From NCBI RefSeq assembly GCF_018613195.1, contig NZ_JAGGQQ010000008.1, forward strand, positions 310,001-374,000: DNA of 64,000 nucleotides, read 5' to 3'. This document shows positions 1-10,000 of this stretch, piece by piece (positions within the stretch are counted from its first letter, which is position 1; every line of letters starts with the position of its first letter). Below the pieces are notes generated by a model. It searched no databases. It had not been told where the DNA came from and saw only the letters and a list, made by a program, of their open reading frames with translations. A program made the position numbers and the translations under genes. The DNA is from Bacillus sp. ISL-45 (GTDB lineage Bacteria; Bacillota; Bacilli; Bacillales; Cytobacillaceae).

Positions 1-1
1 G

Positions 2-499
2 CATAAGTGGAAACGACGGGATCCTGGAATTGTTCCTGCTTTTCTGCTTGGCCGTAAAGGGCCAGGGATCAGCAATGGGTACGGTTTTGGCGAATGGCAT
101 GCCGAGCAGTATTTCCGCAGTCATGGGTATCATGTTTTTACAGATGAGTTCAATTTCCTTTCGCAGAAATCGATGTTTGACCCCTATAACCGAATGATTG
201 CGACCCTTATAGGTCAAGAAAGAATCTCAGCATTTAAGCAGGAAGCGGCCCGGCTGATCGAAGGAAATGTTCTAATTGAAAACCCGGATCTGTTCGTCTA
301 CAACTTGGATTCTATCTTTTTTGCTGAAGTAAAAAAGGAAAGAGACCATCTAAGAGAATCCCAACTGCGCTTTATGTATCTTGCTAAAGAGTACCTTGGA
401 ATTGAGAGTGTCTTAGTTTACCTTTGTGACCGAACCATCGAAGTTGAAGTGGAAGAGATTGAGGAACAGTTTTCAATGAATGAACTTCAAGAGGTATAA
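2..499 (+). CDS. VRR-NUC-like nuclease domain protein (5' truncated by window edge)
   Basis: An open frame runs from the window edge to the TAA at 497-499, giving 165 visible residues; the true start lies outside. The C-terminal half reads as a PD-(D/E)XK fold: an acidic NPDLFVY strand, then FFAEVKKERDHLRESQ, which resembles the E-V-K...D-x-L...Q signature of VRR-NUC and Holliday-junction-resolvase-like nucleases. It ends with a predicted strand (SVLVYLC) and an acidic tail. An internal ATG at 173 is not preferred because coding continues upstream without a stop. The function is inferred only from the motif. The stop is six bases before a family A palindrome that may end transcription. Confidence 0.55.
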   Translation, partial: HKWKRRDPGIVPAFLLGRKGPGISNGYGFGEWHAEQYFRSHGYHVFTDEFNFLSQKSMFDPYNRMIATLIGQERISAFKQEAARLIEGNVLIENPDLFVYNLDSIFFAEVKKERDHLRESQLRFMYLAKEYLGIESVLVYLCDRTIEVEVEEIEEQFSMNELQEV

Positions 500-504
500 A
501 ATCG

Positions 505-543
505 GTGACAGGCACCATCCAATTTATGGATGGTGCCTGTCAC
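505..543. repeat. Family A palindromic repeat, copy 1
   Basis: A 39-base hairpin: GTGACAGGCACC and inner arm ATCCA, a 5-base loop region, then the complement ending GGTGCCTGTCAC. It sits between two co-oriented genes. The same unit recurs at 1545, 3001, 14214 and 20078, with variants at 4019 and 26366. Confidence 0.95.
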
Positions 544-562
544 CTAAAGGGAGAATGCAGGG

Positions 563-1258
563 ATGAATGGGAGAGTTCTGCTGGTGCTTCTGGTTTTTTT
601 GCTGATAATGGGTGGTTGTTCTGGTCAAGTTCATGAGGAGGTTGTGGCCAAAGCTGAGACGAAGAAGAGCAGGGATGTTTACACAGAAATTCAAATCCCT
701 GTCATCAAGGATTTTATGCCAAGGCTTAATTATGTGCCGAGGAGTAATATTCAAACCCATGTTGTGCTCCATTTTATCAGCAATGCGGCAATGAATCCTG
801 AAAATCCATATATATATGAGGATATCCGGGAGATTTTTGTGAATTATGATGTTTCTCCTCACTATATGATTGATCGCGAAGGGAAAATCTATTATTTGTT
901 GCCGGAAACCAGGGCTGCCCGGCATGCCGGCAAAGGCGAGCTGCCAGGGTATCCTGAATATAAAGATGATTTGAATGACTATTCCATCGGGATTGAGCTT
1001 ATGGCGATTGGGACTGAAGCGGAAATGGGAACAATCCTCTCCGGAGAAGCCTATAAAAAAATCCCTCAAGAGCATATTGGTTACACAGATGCCCAATATC
1101 AATCACTGAACCGGCTGCTTGAAGACATCCTGGGCAGGAATAAAAAGATTGGGCGGAATAGAGAGCATATTATTGGGCATGATGAATATGCTCCTGAACG
1201 GAAGGATGATCCCGGAAGCTTGTTTGACTGGTCGAAGATAAATATTGAAGGAGAATAA
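563..1258 (+). CDS. N-acetylmuramoyl-L-alanine amidase, lipoprotein (Amidase_2 family)
   Basis: Predicted zinc amidase that cuts the bond between muramic acid and L-alanine in peptidoglycan, anchored outside the membrane. The N-terminus is a lipoprotein signal with the modified Cys at residue 19 (IMGGC). The Amidase_2/PGRP domain spans about residues 50-230: zinc ligands H70 (VVLHF), H206 (IIGHDEYAP) and D216 (KDDPG), with E145 (GIEL) as the likely catalytic acid. The GHDEYAPERKDDPG-FDW ending closely follows AmpD-type enzymes. The start at 563 has AAAGGGAGA about 8 bases upstream. A 38-aa membrane peptide gene follows after 2 bases, so the two are probably translated together. Confidence 0.88.
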   Translation: MNGRVLLVLLVFLLIMGGCSGQVHEEVVAKAETKKSRDVYTEIQIPVIKDFMPRLNYVPRSNIQTHVVLHFISNAAMNPENPYIYEDIREIFVNYDVSPHYMIDREGKIYYLLPETRAARHAGKGELPGYPEYKDDLNDYSIGIELMAIGTEAEMGTILSGEAYKKIPQEHIGYTDAQYQSLNRLLEDILGRNKKIGRNREHIIGHDEYAPERKDDPGSLFDWSKINIEGE

Positions 1259-1260
1259 AT

Positions 1261-1377
1261 ATGAGGCTCCATCATTTTATTTTTAAAATTGAAACAGTAC
1301 TTACTGCTGGGGTGATAATTTTAGTAGGTGCATTCACTATCTGGCTGATAGCTAAAAGTATGAAGAAAAATGTATAA
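1261..1377 (+). CDS. Small single-pass membrane protein (38 aa)
   Basis: Starts 2 bases after the amidase stop with GAAGGAG as a well-placed ribosome binding site inside the amidase 3' end. The 38-residue product has one hydrophobic helix (about residues 12-31) flanked by basic residues (R2, K9, and KSMKKN at the C-terminus). Family unknown. The tight spacing and good Shine-Dalgarno sequence suggest translation coupled to the amidase and perhaps a membrane partner of it; that role is inference. Confidence 0.6.
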   Translation: MRLHHFIFKIETVLTAGVIILVGAFTIWLIAKSMKKNV

Positions 1378-1410
1378 ATTGGAGTGCACAGTTAATGACC
1401 ATTGCAGGAT

Positions 1411-1544
1411 ATGTTAAAAGAAATCATTAAGGATAGTATTGCCCCTCTATTCAAAGCCAAGGGTTTAAAAAGAGAGGGAATAACTTTGCAAAGGATTGTG
1501 ACGGATTTTCTTTGACGGTGAATATCCAGTCCTCAAGGTATTTA
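1411..1544 (+). pseudogene. Decayed DUF4304-like gene, frameshifted and cut by a repeat
   Basis: The frame from ATG 1411 begins MLKEIIKDSIAPLFKAKG, like the start of DUF4304 proteins. It leaves frame near 1474; restoring one A gives REGNNFAKDCDGFSLTVNIQ, again DUF4304-like. The match stops exactly where family A copy 2 begins at 1545, and the repeat supplies the next stop codon. The remaining two thirds of the gene are absent. The family call rests on recall of the conserved GFKREGNNF pattern. Confidence 0.6.
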
Positions 1545-1583
1545 GTGACAGGCACCTCCCAATAAAAGGGAGGTGCCTGTCAC
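1545..1583. repeat. Family A palindromic repeat, copy 2
   Basis: GTGACAGGCACC with inner arm TCCC, short A-rich loop, and the complementary arm. It abuts the broken DUF4304-like gene and is followed by TTTTTC, so it could also serve as a terminator. Confidence 0.95.
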
Positions 1584-1653
1584 TTTTTCTATATTGGCTT
1601 TTAGAATAATCTGGTAAAATGTATATAGGAAAAAAGTAGGAGGTTCTGTGATA

Positions 1654-3000
1654 ATGAGAGGGGAAATGAGATTCATAGTTTCGATGGTTTTGATGGTAGT
1701 GCTAATAAGTTTTGTTACTGCTGGTCCTGGGTTTGCTAAAACTAAATTTGTAGATGTGAATAGTTCCTATTGGGCGTCGGAGGAAATCAGTTTTTTGGTT
1801 GAAAAGGGTGTGATTGGCGGTTATAAGGACCAAACGTTCCGTCCGGGGGAAAACATTACCCGAGGGCAGGCTGTCATCATGATTGCAAGGGCCTTTAAGC
1901 TGGATGGTTCCAAGTATAAGGATCCTGGGTTGAAGGATGTCGGTAAAACAAGTCCATATTATATGCCGGTAAAAGTTCTGATTGGTGAAGGTATTTTGAC
2001 GGAAGTCATTACAGAAGGCAAGCTGCTGCCTTCCAAGGCTTTGACGCGCGGTGAAATGGCCTCTATTGTAGCGAAGGCATACAAGCTGGAAGGGGCTTAT
2101 AAAGGTCAATTCAAAGATGTGGGCAAAACGCATTTTGCCTATGATGATATCAACTTGCTTGCCGCTAACAATATCACGATTGGTTTTGCTGATAAAACTT
2201 TCAGACCGAATAAACCGTTAACGAGAGTGGAGTTCTCGGTTTTTTTAGCCAGGGCAATAGATGACCGATTTAAGACACCATCTGATGGTCAAGAGACGGT
2301 CAGTCTTCCAAAATTGGATTTGGTAGGGCTGGATACGGAAAACCCATATTATTGGACGACAAATCAAGCGCATATTGCTCTCGGCGGGAAAGGCGGAGTG
2401 TACAGTCAAATTAAAGACTACGTTCAGCCGGGGATGGAGTTCTTGGCATGGAAGGTGTCAGAAAAACCGATTAACCTCGCAGAAATGATTGAAAAGCCTG
2501 GGAGGATCGAGACAATCGGAAGAAATTCAGCCATTATTAACCACATTTCTAGTGAAGAAATTTCTGATCCAAAACGATATGTCACGGTCATTTTCTATGA
2601 CAAGGATAAAAAGCCGTTGGCCTACCAGGAAAATGTGATTACACTCAAACCTGCAATCATCACCCAAACATCAGCAGATAAAATCGATGGCAATGGCATT
2701 TTTAAAGTGGATAATAGCAGAGGGATTTATTTCATCTCCACGAATATCCCTGCAAACTATCAGACACTTGGATCCTATTACTCACTGCACGGCAGTTACT
2801 CAGACTTCACATACAATGATGCCATTTCCGCCAAAGGAGACCGCATCTTTAAAATTAGTGACAGCTTCGGTTTATCGGCAGTTGCCATAGCCAACTTCAA
2901 AGAAACCAATAAAGACGGCAAGTTCTATATTACCCTTGTTATCTATGATCAAAACCTCAAGCCAGTAGCCTATGTAAAGGAAGAGTTGAATTTGAATTAG
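1654..3000 (+). CDS. Secreted SLH-domain protein
   Basis: Exported protein with a signal peptide (about residues 1-28, cleavage near GFA-KTK) and three SLH repeats (about 30-210) that bind the pyruvylated secondary cell-wall polymer and hold the protein in the envelope. The C-terminal 230 residues match no family I recognise; they contain two related beta-rich stretches ending KKPLAYQENVITL and LKPVAYVKEELNL, suggesting a duplicated module. The strong AGGAGG at 1638-1643 is 10 bases from ATG 1654, better than the 4 bases to the in-frame GTG at 1648. The stop codon is immediately followed by a family A repeat. Confidence 0.82.
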   Translation: MRGEMRFIVSMVLMVVLISFVTAGPGFAKTKFVDVNSSYWASEEISFLVEKGVIGGYKDQTFRPGENITRGQAVIMIARAFKLDGSKYKDPGLKDVGKTSPYYMPVKVLIGEGILTEVITEGKLLPSKALTRGEMASIVAKAYKLEGAYKGQFKDVGKTHFAYDDINLLAANNITIGFADKTFRPNKPLTRVEFSVFLARAIDDRFKTPSDGQETVSLPKLDLVGLDTENPYYWTTNQAHIALGGKGGVYSQIKDYVQPGMEFLAWKVSEKPINLAEMIEKPGRIETIGRNSAIINHISSEEISDPKRYVTVIFYDKDKKPLAYQENVITLKPAIITQTSADKIDGNGIFKVDNSRGIYFISTNIPANYQTLGSYYSLHGSYSDFTYNDAISAKGDRIFKISDSFGLSAVAIANFKETNKDGKFYITLVIYDQNLKPVAYVKEELNLN

Positions 3001-3039
3001 GTGACAGGCACCATCCATAAAATGGATGGTGCCTGTCAC
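3001..3039. repeat. Family A palindromic repeat, copy 3
   Basis: A 39-base unit that begins on the base after the stop codon of the SLH protein and ends 9 bases before the start of the next gene. An in-frame GTG at its first base would extend the downstream protein into the repeat; this is judged artefactual. Confidence 0.95.
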
Positions 3040-3048
3040 CTGGAAGGA

Positions 3049-4014
3049 ATGAAAATAGTGAAGCTGATGATGTTTTTGTTTGGTTTGTTGGCGGGGGCTG
3101 CTGGTTTTGGGGTGTTTTATTTTTTTGAGAAGAGAAGGGTTCAAAGGGAACAGCTTGAGGAGGATCAGCGTTTTACTGGTTTGGTAGCGAGTAGGAAGGA
3201 TATTATTTATTATTTTGAAAAGAAACCTGGGTTCCAGTTTCGTTATGTCATGCCGCCTTTGGAGCATTTTTTCGGAGAGGAAATGGCGAAAGAGGCCTTT
3301 GTGGATCCTTCAAAGTTCTTTTATCTCGTACATCCTGACGATTTAGAAATGCTATGGAAGAAAATCAGGGGCGAGATAGATTACAATCAGCCGATCATTT
3401 ACAGGATCAATGACCGGAAAGGCGGCTATACCTGGTATGAAGAATATACGACTCCTGTATATAAGGATGGAGAAATAGTCGCGTTGCAGGGTATACTTCG
3501 AAATATTTCAGAGAAAATCAAGCTTCAGGAGGAACTGGAGTATCGAATCAATCATGATGATCTGACAGGTGTGTATAATAGGGGTTATTTTGAGAAGATG
3601 CTTGAAAAATATGATTCCGAAGAAGATTCATCGGCTGCGGTCATTATGTGCGACCTGGATGATTTGAAACATGTGAATGACCATTTTGGCCATAAGGCAG
3701 GGGATCTGTTAATCAAGGCTGCTGCCAGCATCTTGAATGGTTTTGCTTCTGACCAACTTGTGGTTTCCAGAATGGGGGGAGATGAGTTTGCTCTATTAGC
3801 TGCTGGTTTCAGTCGGGATCATGTAGACAGAATGGTCAAAGAAATCGCTGATCAGGTGAATAGTCATACGATTGAGACGATTGGATTATCTGTCAGCCTT
3901 TCAGTTGGTTATGCTTATTGTGACCACTCTTTATATAAAATGGATAAGCTTTTTAACGAGGCAGACCAAAATATGTACCGGAACAAGAAGAGTAGAAAGC
4001 TCGTGTTGATATGA
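3049..4014 (+). CDS. Membrane-anchored PAS-GGDEF diguanylate cyclase
   Basis: Makes cyclic di-GMP from two GTP. One N-terminal membrane helix (residues 5-25), a PAS_3-type sensor (about 45-155, with the YTWYEEYTTPVY and GILRNISEK strands), then a GGDEF domain (165-320). The catalytic motif RMGGDEF is intact at 241-247, and DLTGVYNR and CDLDDLKHVNDHFGH are conserved. I see no RxxD inhibitory site upstream of the signature, so product inhibition may be absent. The start is uncertain: ATG 3049 lies very close to AAGGA, while GTG 3058 has ideal 9-base spacing. No EAL or HD-GYP part is attached. Converges with the amylopullulanase gene. Confidence 0.88.
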   Translation: MKIVKLMMFLFGLLAGAAGFGVFYFFEKRRVQREQLEEDQRFTGLVASRKDIIYYFEKKPGFQFRYVMPPLEHFFGEEMAKEAFVDPSKFFYLVHPDDLEMLWKKIRGEIDYNQPIIYRINDRKGGYTWYEEYTTPVYKDGEIVALQGILRNISEKIKLQEELEYRINHDDLTGVYNRGYFEKMLEKYDSEEDSSAAVIMCDLDDLKHVNDHFGHKAGDLLIKAAASILNGFASDQLVVSRMGGDEFALLAAGFSRDHVDRMVKEIADQVNSHTIETIGLSVSLSVGYAYCDHSLYKMDKLFNEADQNMYRNKKSRKLVLI

Positions 4015-4018
4015 AAAA

Positions 4019-4057
4019 GTGCCTGGCACCTCCCAATTAAAGGGAGGTGCCAGGCAC
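4019..4057. repeat. Family A variant repeat acting as bidirectional terminator
   Basis: Outer arms here are GTGCCTGGCACC and GGTGCCAGGCAC, so the arms changed together and pairing is kept. A run of A before and TTTGTTTTT after make a convincing bidirectional terminator between the convergent GGDEF and amylopullulanase genes. Confidence 0.9.
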
Positions 4058-4064
4058 TTTGTTT

Positions 4065-7000
4065 TTAATAACTCATCAACTTCGCTTTTTCGAGGAAGTT
4101 TGCAAGGATTTTGGCCATTTCGTTACGCTGTGTGTTGCCTGCAGGTCCGAACTTGTCTTTTGCTTTTCCGTTCATGATTCCTGCCTGGTACACTGCTTCT
4201 ACGTCTGCTTTGGCCCAGTTGCCGATTGATCCTGCGTCTGTGAAGTTTTTAAGTGTCTTCGTTTTATCCAATCCAGATAGGTCGTAGTTGATAAAGTCGA
4301 GTTTCATCGCGCGACCGATCATTGCGGCTGCTTCTGTACGGGTAATCTTTTCGCCAGGAGCGAATGTTCCGTTGCCTTTGCCCTGGATGATTCCGTATTC
4401 GATTGCTGCCATTAATGCGTTGTTGTCGTTGAACCACTCATTGCCTTTTACGTCCTTATAACGGCCGTCGTATTTCTCGCCAGGCAGTCCAAGAGCACGT
4501 ACCAGCAATGCTGTGAATTCTGCGCGAGTCAGCTGCTGTGTGCTGCCGAATGTTCCGTCGCCCTTACCCTTGATGATGTACTTGGATGCAAGAGCTTCGA
4601 TGTACTGTTCAGCCCAGTCCTTGCCATTATTGACATCAGTGAAAGTCACATCATTTTCAACAATTGTATAGGTTGAGTTAGTCAAGGACTTAATCGTTGC
4701 CTTCTTGCCATCGAATAATGTAGGAACTGCACTGAACGTACCATCTTCGTTCAGTTTTACAGCAACTGCTTTGGAAGCGTTGAAGTTGGTGCTGCCAAGG
4801 ATTTCGCGCTCTACATAGGTGCTGAATTCCTTGATTTCTTCTTTCTTGCTTCCGGCTGCTGCTTCAACGGTGAAGTCGATGATCGCAGATTTAATGTTCA
4901 GCTTGTTTTTAGCGTCTGGCTTCACCACGTTCACGGAAACCGTAATCTGAACGTCGCTTGCAGACACACCAAGCTTTTTAGCAAGATCTGCAACATTCAC
5001 TTCTGAAACAGGAAGAGTGTAGCTAGCATCTTCTGTAACAATTTCAACTGTTGCCTGCTTGTTTTTCTTCGCTGCTTCAGTAAATAGGTTTGCAGGAAGC
5101 TGTGCTTTTACTTTTTCGCCAGCTGCCGGCTTTTCAAGCTTAACAGCTACGTTTGTCTTATCAGCAGTAATCGCATTGACGATTTCAGCTACTTTGTTTG
5201 CCGCTACCTTCGTGATGACTTCAATCATGCCTGAAGGGTTCTTTTCCTTCACGACTTCTGCTGCACCTGCAGGAAGCTCGATTGTGTGAGGCTTCTGAGC
5301 TGCTGGTGGGGCAGGAGGGTTCGGGTTTGTCCCGCCGTTGTCAGCAGGAGATTCTGTTGCTTTACGGTCAAGCTTGATTACAATTGTCGTTAATGGATCC
5401 ATTGTTAATTTATCTCTTGATAAGCTGAAGCCGGATTTTTCTGATACAGGTTTCACACCAGCTTCATCGCTGTCGACAAGCACCTTGCCGCCTGTGAAGT
5501 TGTAATCGCCAAGCGTCAGTGTGCGCTCCTGTGTATCAGCGTTCACGAACACATAGTAGTTGCCAGTGTTGTCAGTCGATACGTTTTCGTATGCGATGAC
5601 AAGGTCTGTATCCTGGATTTCAGGGATATCAAGCAATGTTACGTTTTGGTCAACCAATTCCATTTCGCCGAGGCGGAAAGCGTTCGTTGACTTTCTTAAC
5701 TCAATCAAACCTTTAGTGAAGGCTTGTGTTGTTGTGTTCACTGCGTATTCTTCTTTGTTTGTTGCTTTTTGCCAATCGAACATGTTGATTGCGTCGGAAG
5801 AATCATAAGAGTCGTGGATAAAGTATCCGAATGACTTTCCTTGTGCATCCTTCAGTTCGTGGTACTTCTGTTCAGGAACGCCTTCGCCTTTCCACTGCTT
5901 CGTTCTGCCATATTCCTGGCCTGCGTGGAGGAATGCGGTTCCCTGTGATGTTAAAATAATCGAGTTTCCTATGCGGATACGCTTATGGATTTCCAACTCA
6001 TTTTCTGGTACTGCTGGATCCTTCTTGATGGATTGTGCAATGACATCGTGAAGCGGCAGGTTATCGTGCGCTGCGATGTACTGGACCATATCGCCTGGAT
6101 CGTCGTCAGCAGTATTGCCTGGCTGACCTTTGATGTTGTTGAAGATTGTGTTGATGTCTCTTGCTCCGCCTGTGATGAAACGAGGTTCACCTTCAGAACC
6201 GAAGCCTGATTTCAATTCGTTGCGGATTTCGTCAGAGAATACGCCAACGTCATCTGTCTTGTCCATCCAATCCTGGTCTGCACCCATGCCAGCCAGTTCT
6301 GGCTCAGCGATATGGCCTGCGAATGTTCTCCAACCCTCGCCGATGAATAAAGCATCAGGATTCACAGCAGCTGCTGCGTCATATGCGTTTTGAACGGATG
6401 GATAGGTTGCGTCACCCATCATATCGAAGCGCATACCGTCAATCTTGTACTCTTCGAACCAGTATTTCACTGAATCTACCATTAGCTTTTCAGCCATTGT
6501 ATGGCTTGTTGCCAGGTTGTTTCCAAAGCCGCCAAGGAAGTTGCCTTGAGCGTCCTGGAACGCATAGTAATCAGGAACGATATCATTCAGCTGGCTGGCT
6601 TTTGCCATATGAGTGTAAACAACGTCAAGGACAACACCCATTCCAGCATCATGGATTGCATCGATCATTTCTTTAAGTTCTTTTACGCACTGTTCAGGAT
6701 TTGTCGGGTCAAGTGAGTAAGCTCCATCCGGCGAGAAGTAGCTGTGCGGGTCATAGCCCCAGTTGTACTCGTTTCCGCCAGCTGAGTAATTAAGCTCTCT
6801 TTGCCCCATCTTTGTTTCGTCGCCATAATACCAGGCCATTACAGGAAGCAGTTGGACATGTGTTACGCCAAGAGACTTGATGTATTCCAGCTTGTCTTCG
6901 AATGCTTTGTATGAACCCCATCTTGCATTGAGATCACCTTCGATTGAAGGATCTGAAGTAAAGTCACGTACATGAACCTCGTAGATGACTGCATCTTCGC

Positions 7001-10000
7001 GCTTTTCATAGCCATCGATCTTCGCGTGGCTGAATCCTTCAGGATCTGTATCGCTAAGGTCAACGATCGCTGCCTTTCCAACAGTGTCTCCGTCTGGACC
7101 AGCTTCGCCTTCCGTATTCACTGTGAAGGCTGCCATTGATTTTGCATAAGGGTCAAGTACCTGACGAGTCACGCCGTCATTTGTTACATCATACTGGTAA
7201 AAATAACCCTCAAGATCAGTGACGTTTAGGTCTCCAGGAGCTACGTCTGCAGACCAGACTCCTTTGTCACCCTTCGTCAACTCGATGCTGCCAATGTTTT
7301 CAGCTGCGTTATCTTTGTTGAAGAAGTTTGCCACAACCTTGCTTGCTTTTGGAGCCCATAGCTTCAATGTTGCTCCGCCGTTGTTGTAGGTCGCACCAAG
7401 GTCATTTCCTTCATAAGCATACATATCATCAAGCATTCTCCAGCCAGAAGCAGCTGAAACCGTTCTGCCTGCATATGTTACGGATAATGGAAGTTTATCT
7501 AGAGCAAATTGTGCTGTAATTTTTACAGAAGTTGTGCCTGTGATTTCGACGCTGTCGATTGTCACTTCAGCACCGTCTGCATCTGTGATTGCAAGAGCTT
7601 CTGCTAATGCCTCTGGTGTCAGGCCATCTGTTAGCGTGAAGCCTAATAGAATTGTTTTTTCATTGAGAACTTCTGCAGATACAAGACCTGTAGCCTGCTC
7701 CCAGTATGGAGAAACGTAGACATTGTCATCACCTTGTTTTACCCATACGTGATTGTATTTGTCCAGGAGGTTGAACTTTTTGTCCCCGCCATCCTTTTCT
7801 TGCGTTGCCTTGTTTAGGGTTATCATCCCAATTTCTTTTGCGCTTTCTTTCAGCTGGATATCGACATACGCACCATAACGGTCTGTATTTTCGAAGCTTG
7901 GAGCGTCTGCTGTCCAGTTTGAAGGAGGGGATGTAACATCACCCCAGAACCAAAGCCCAAAGTCTTCGTAGTCAGCGTTATCACGTACATAGTGAACGCG
8001 GACTGTGTTGGCTGGAAGGTCAACTGGTTCGTATTTGTAAACCTTGTCATCACCCTGTTTGATAAAAATCTCATTGATTTCCGGCGATGTGATTGTAAAG
8101 CCCTTGTCTCCGCCGTCTTTACCAGCATCACCTTTCGTAATATCCATTACGAGGAAGCCGATGTTCTTTGCGCCTTCTTTAAGCTCTACATCGATATATG
8201 CTCCATAGCTGTCTGTCTTTTCGAACATTGTAGCGCCTGTCGGCCAGTTGGCAGAAGGGGAAGCTACATCGTTCCACAGCCATGCACCAAAGTTTTCATA
8301 GTTATTGTCGTCACGCTTGTAGTGGATCCGTACATGGTTCGCAGGGATTGGTTCAACTGTTCCATCTCCGCCGCCATCCCCAGTACCAGCAGTTGCAGCA
8401 GCCGTAATGGCACCGCCTTCAGCTGTCAGTAAAACAGTACCGCCATCAGCTTTTGCAGGGATTGTTAAAACAACTTCTCCTGTTTCTGAAGCAGTGAAAG
8501 TTTGGCCTGAATAGTGGTCTGTAACGACCGCTCCGGCATCAACTGTCAATTTCACTTCTTTTGCTGTGTCAGCAACGTTCAAGCCAACATATGCAGCTTC
8601 ATTTCCATACGTTCTAGCAAAAACCATGAACTTGTCAGCGTCTGTACCGCCGATTGACTTACGTTCACCTTTAGCGAAAACTTCGGAGTTATCGCTGCGG
8701 AAGTTCAGGATTTTTTTATAGTGTGAAAGGACATTGTTGCCTTCAACCTGATCCCAGGCGAGGTCATAACGGTTGTCGTACTGCGGATAGTTATTTGCTC
8801 CAGTTTGTCCAAGTTCTTCACCGTAGTAAATGACCGGCTGGCCTTTTGCTGTTGCTTGCAGGGAAGCAGCAATTTTAAGCTTGCCAACGTCATTGCCGAC
8901 AGCATGAAGGAATCCATCTTCATCATGGCTGCCAAGGAACTGGCCAAGTGTAGCACTGTTGTCGATTTTTCCGTTACGGGAAATCAGGGCATCGTTGGCT
9001 GCTTTTAGCTGGCCATTTGCGAAGTTCTTCGCGATATTTTTAAAATCAAAGTCGAGAAGGGAGTCCATCATTCCTGATTCAAGGTATCCAGAGTCATTTC
9101 CTGCACTTGCTCCCCAAGTTTCGCCGATCATCTTGTGTTCCGGCATTTTTTCAGTAATTGCGTTCTTGAACGCCATCCAAGTTGTGTCTTCAACGTGCTT
9201 TACAGTGTCTACACGGAAGTAGTCGATTGTGTTGCCTTTTGAAGTTGTAGCTTTGTCGATCCAGTCAGTCTGCCATTGGATGATTGCGTTACGTACTGCA
9301 GGGTCTTCCGTTTTGAAATCTGGAAGGCCTGCCAGTTCACCGCGAACCTCATCGGATCCGACATTGCTGCCCTGACGAAGTAGGCTGCTGAATGCGCTGC
9401 GCTCAGCATCCGTTGGGTAGCCGGCAGGAGGGTTTGTAACCTGGCCATCAATATCTTTCAGGCCATAACCTGTGTGGTTCAATACCACATCGACCATGAT
9501 TTTGATGCCGCGCTCGTGTGCTGCGTCAATCAGGTTATGGAAGTCCTGCATTGAGCCGAAATGAGGGTTCAATTGCCCAAAATTACTAGCCCAATATCCG
9601 TGATAAGCATAGTAAGAGTGGCCTTCCGCATTGTCGTAGCGAACATCGTGCTTGATGTTTTCAACAATTGGGCTGATCCAAATTGTGTTTACGCCTAGTT
9701 CATCAAGGTAATCTAATTTTTGTGTGATCCCTTTGAAGTCACCGCCCTGGTAAGTACCGCGGTCATTTTTAGCATCGTAGTTCTGGTTGTAAGGATCATT
9801 ATTTGTTGTATCACCGTCAAAGAAACGGTCAGTCAGCATGAAGTAAATGATTGACTCATCCCAGTCGAAATCATTTTCGCCGACAGCTTGTCTTGTTTTG
9901 ACTTCTACAGTAGTTGAACCGTTGTAGTAGTTTCCGAAAGAGTCAACAACAGTAAGTGGAATTTCTTTTGATCCCGCAGTTACATTGTCATCCACTGCAA

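Noticed and set aside
524-1102. Long minus-strand open frame opposite the amidase gene
   Set aside because: Complementary to a well-supported lipoprotein amidase with conserved motifs; no ribosome binding site and no recognisable protein features.
3001-3048. Upstream GTG start of the GGDEF protein inside the family A repeat
   Set aside because: It would translate a mobile repeat into the N-terminus and has no ribosome binding site; ATG 3049 or GTG 3058 fits better.
6130-6393. Plus-strand frames opposite the pullulanase catalytic part
   Set aside because: Overlap the active-site coding region of a complete enzyme and have no ribosome binding site.
7992-8432. 146-codon plus-strand frame within the amylopullulanase gene
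   Set aside because: Antisense shadow of conserved CBM41 coding sequence.
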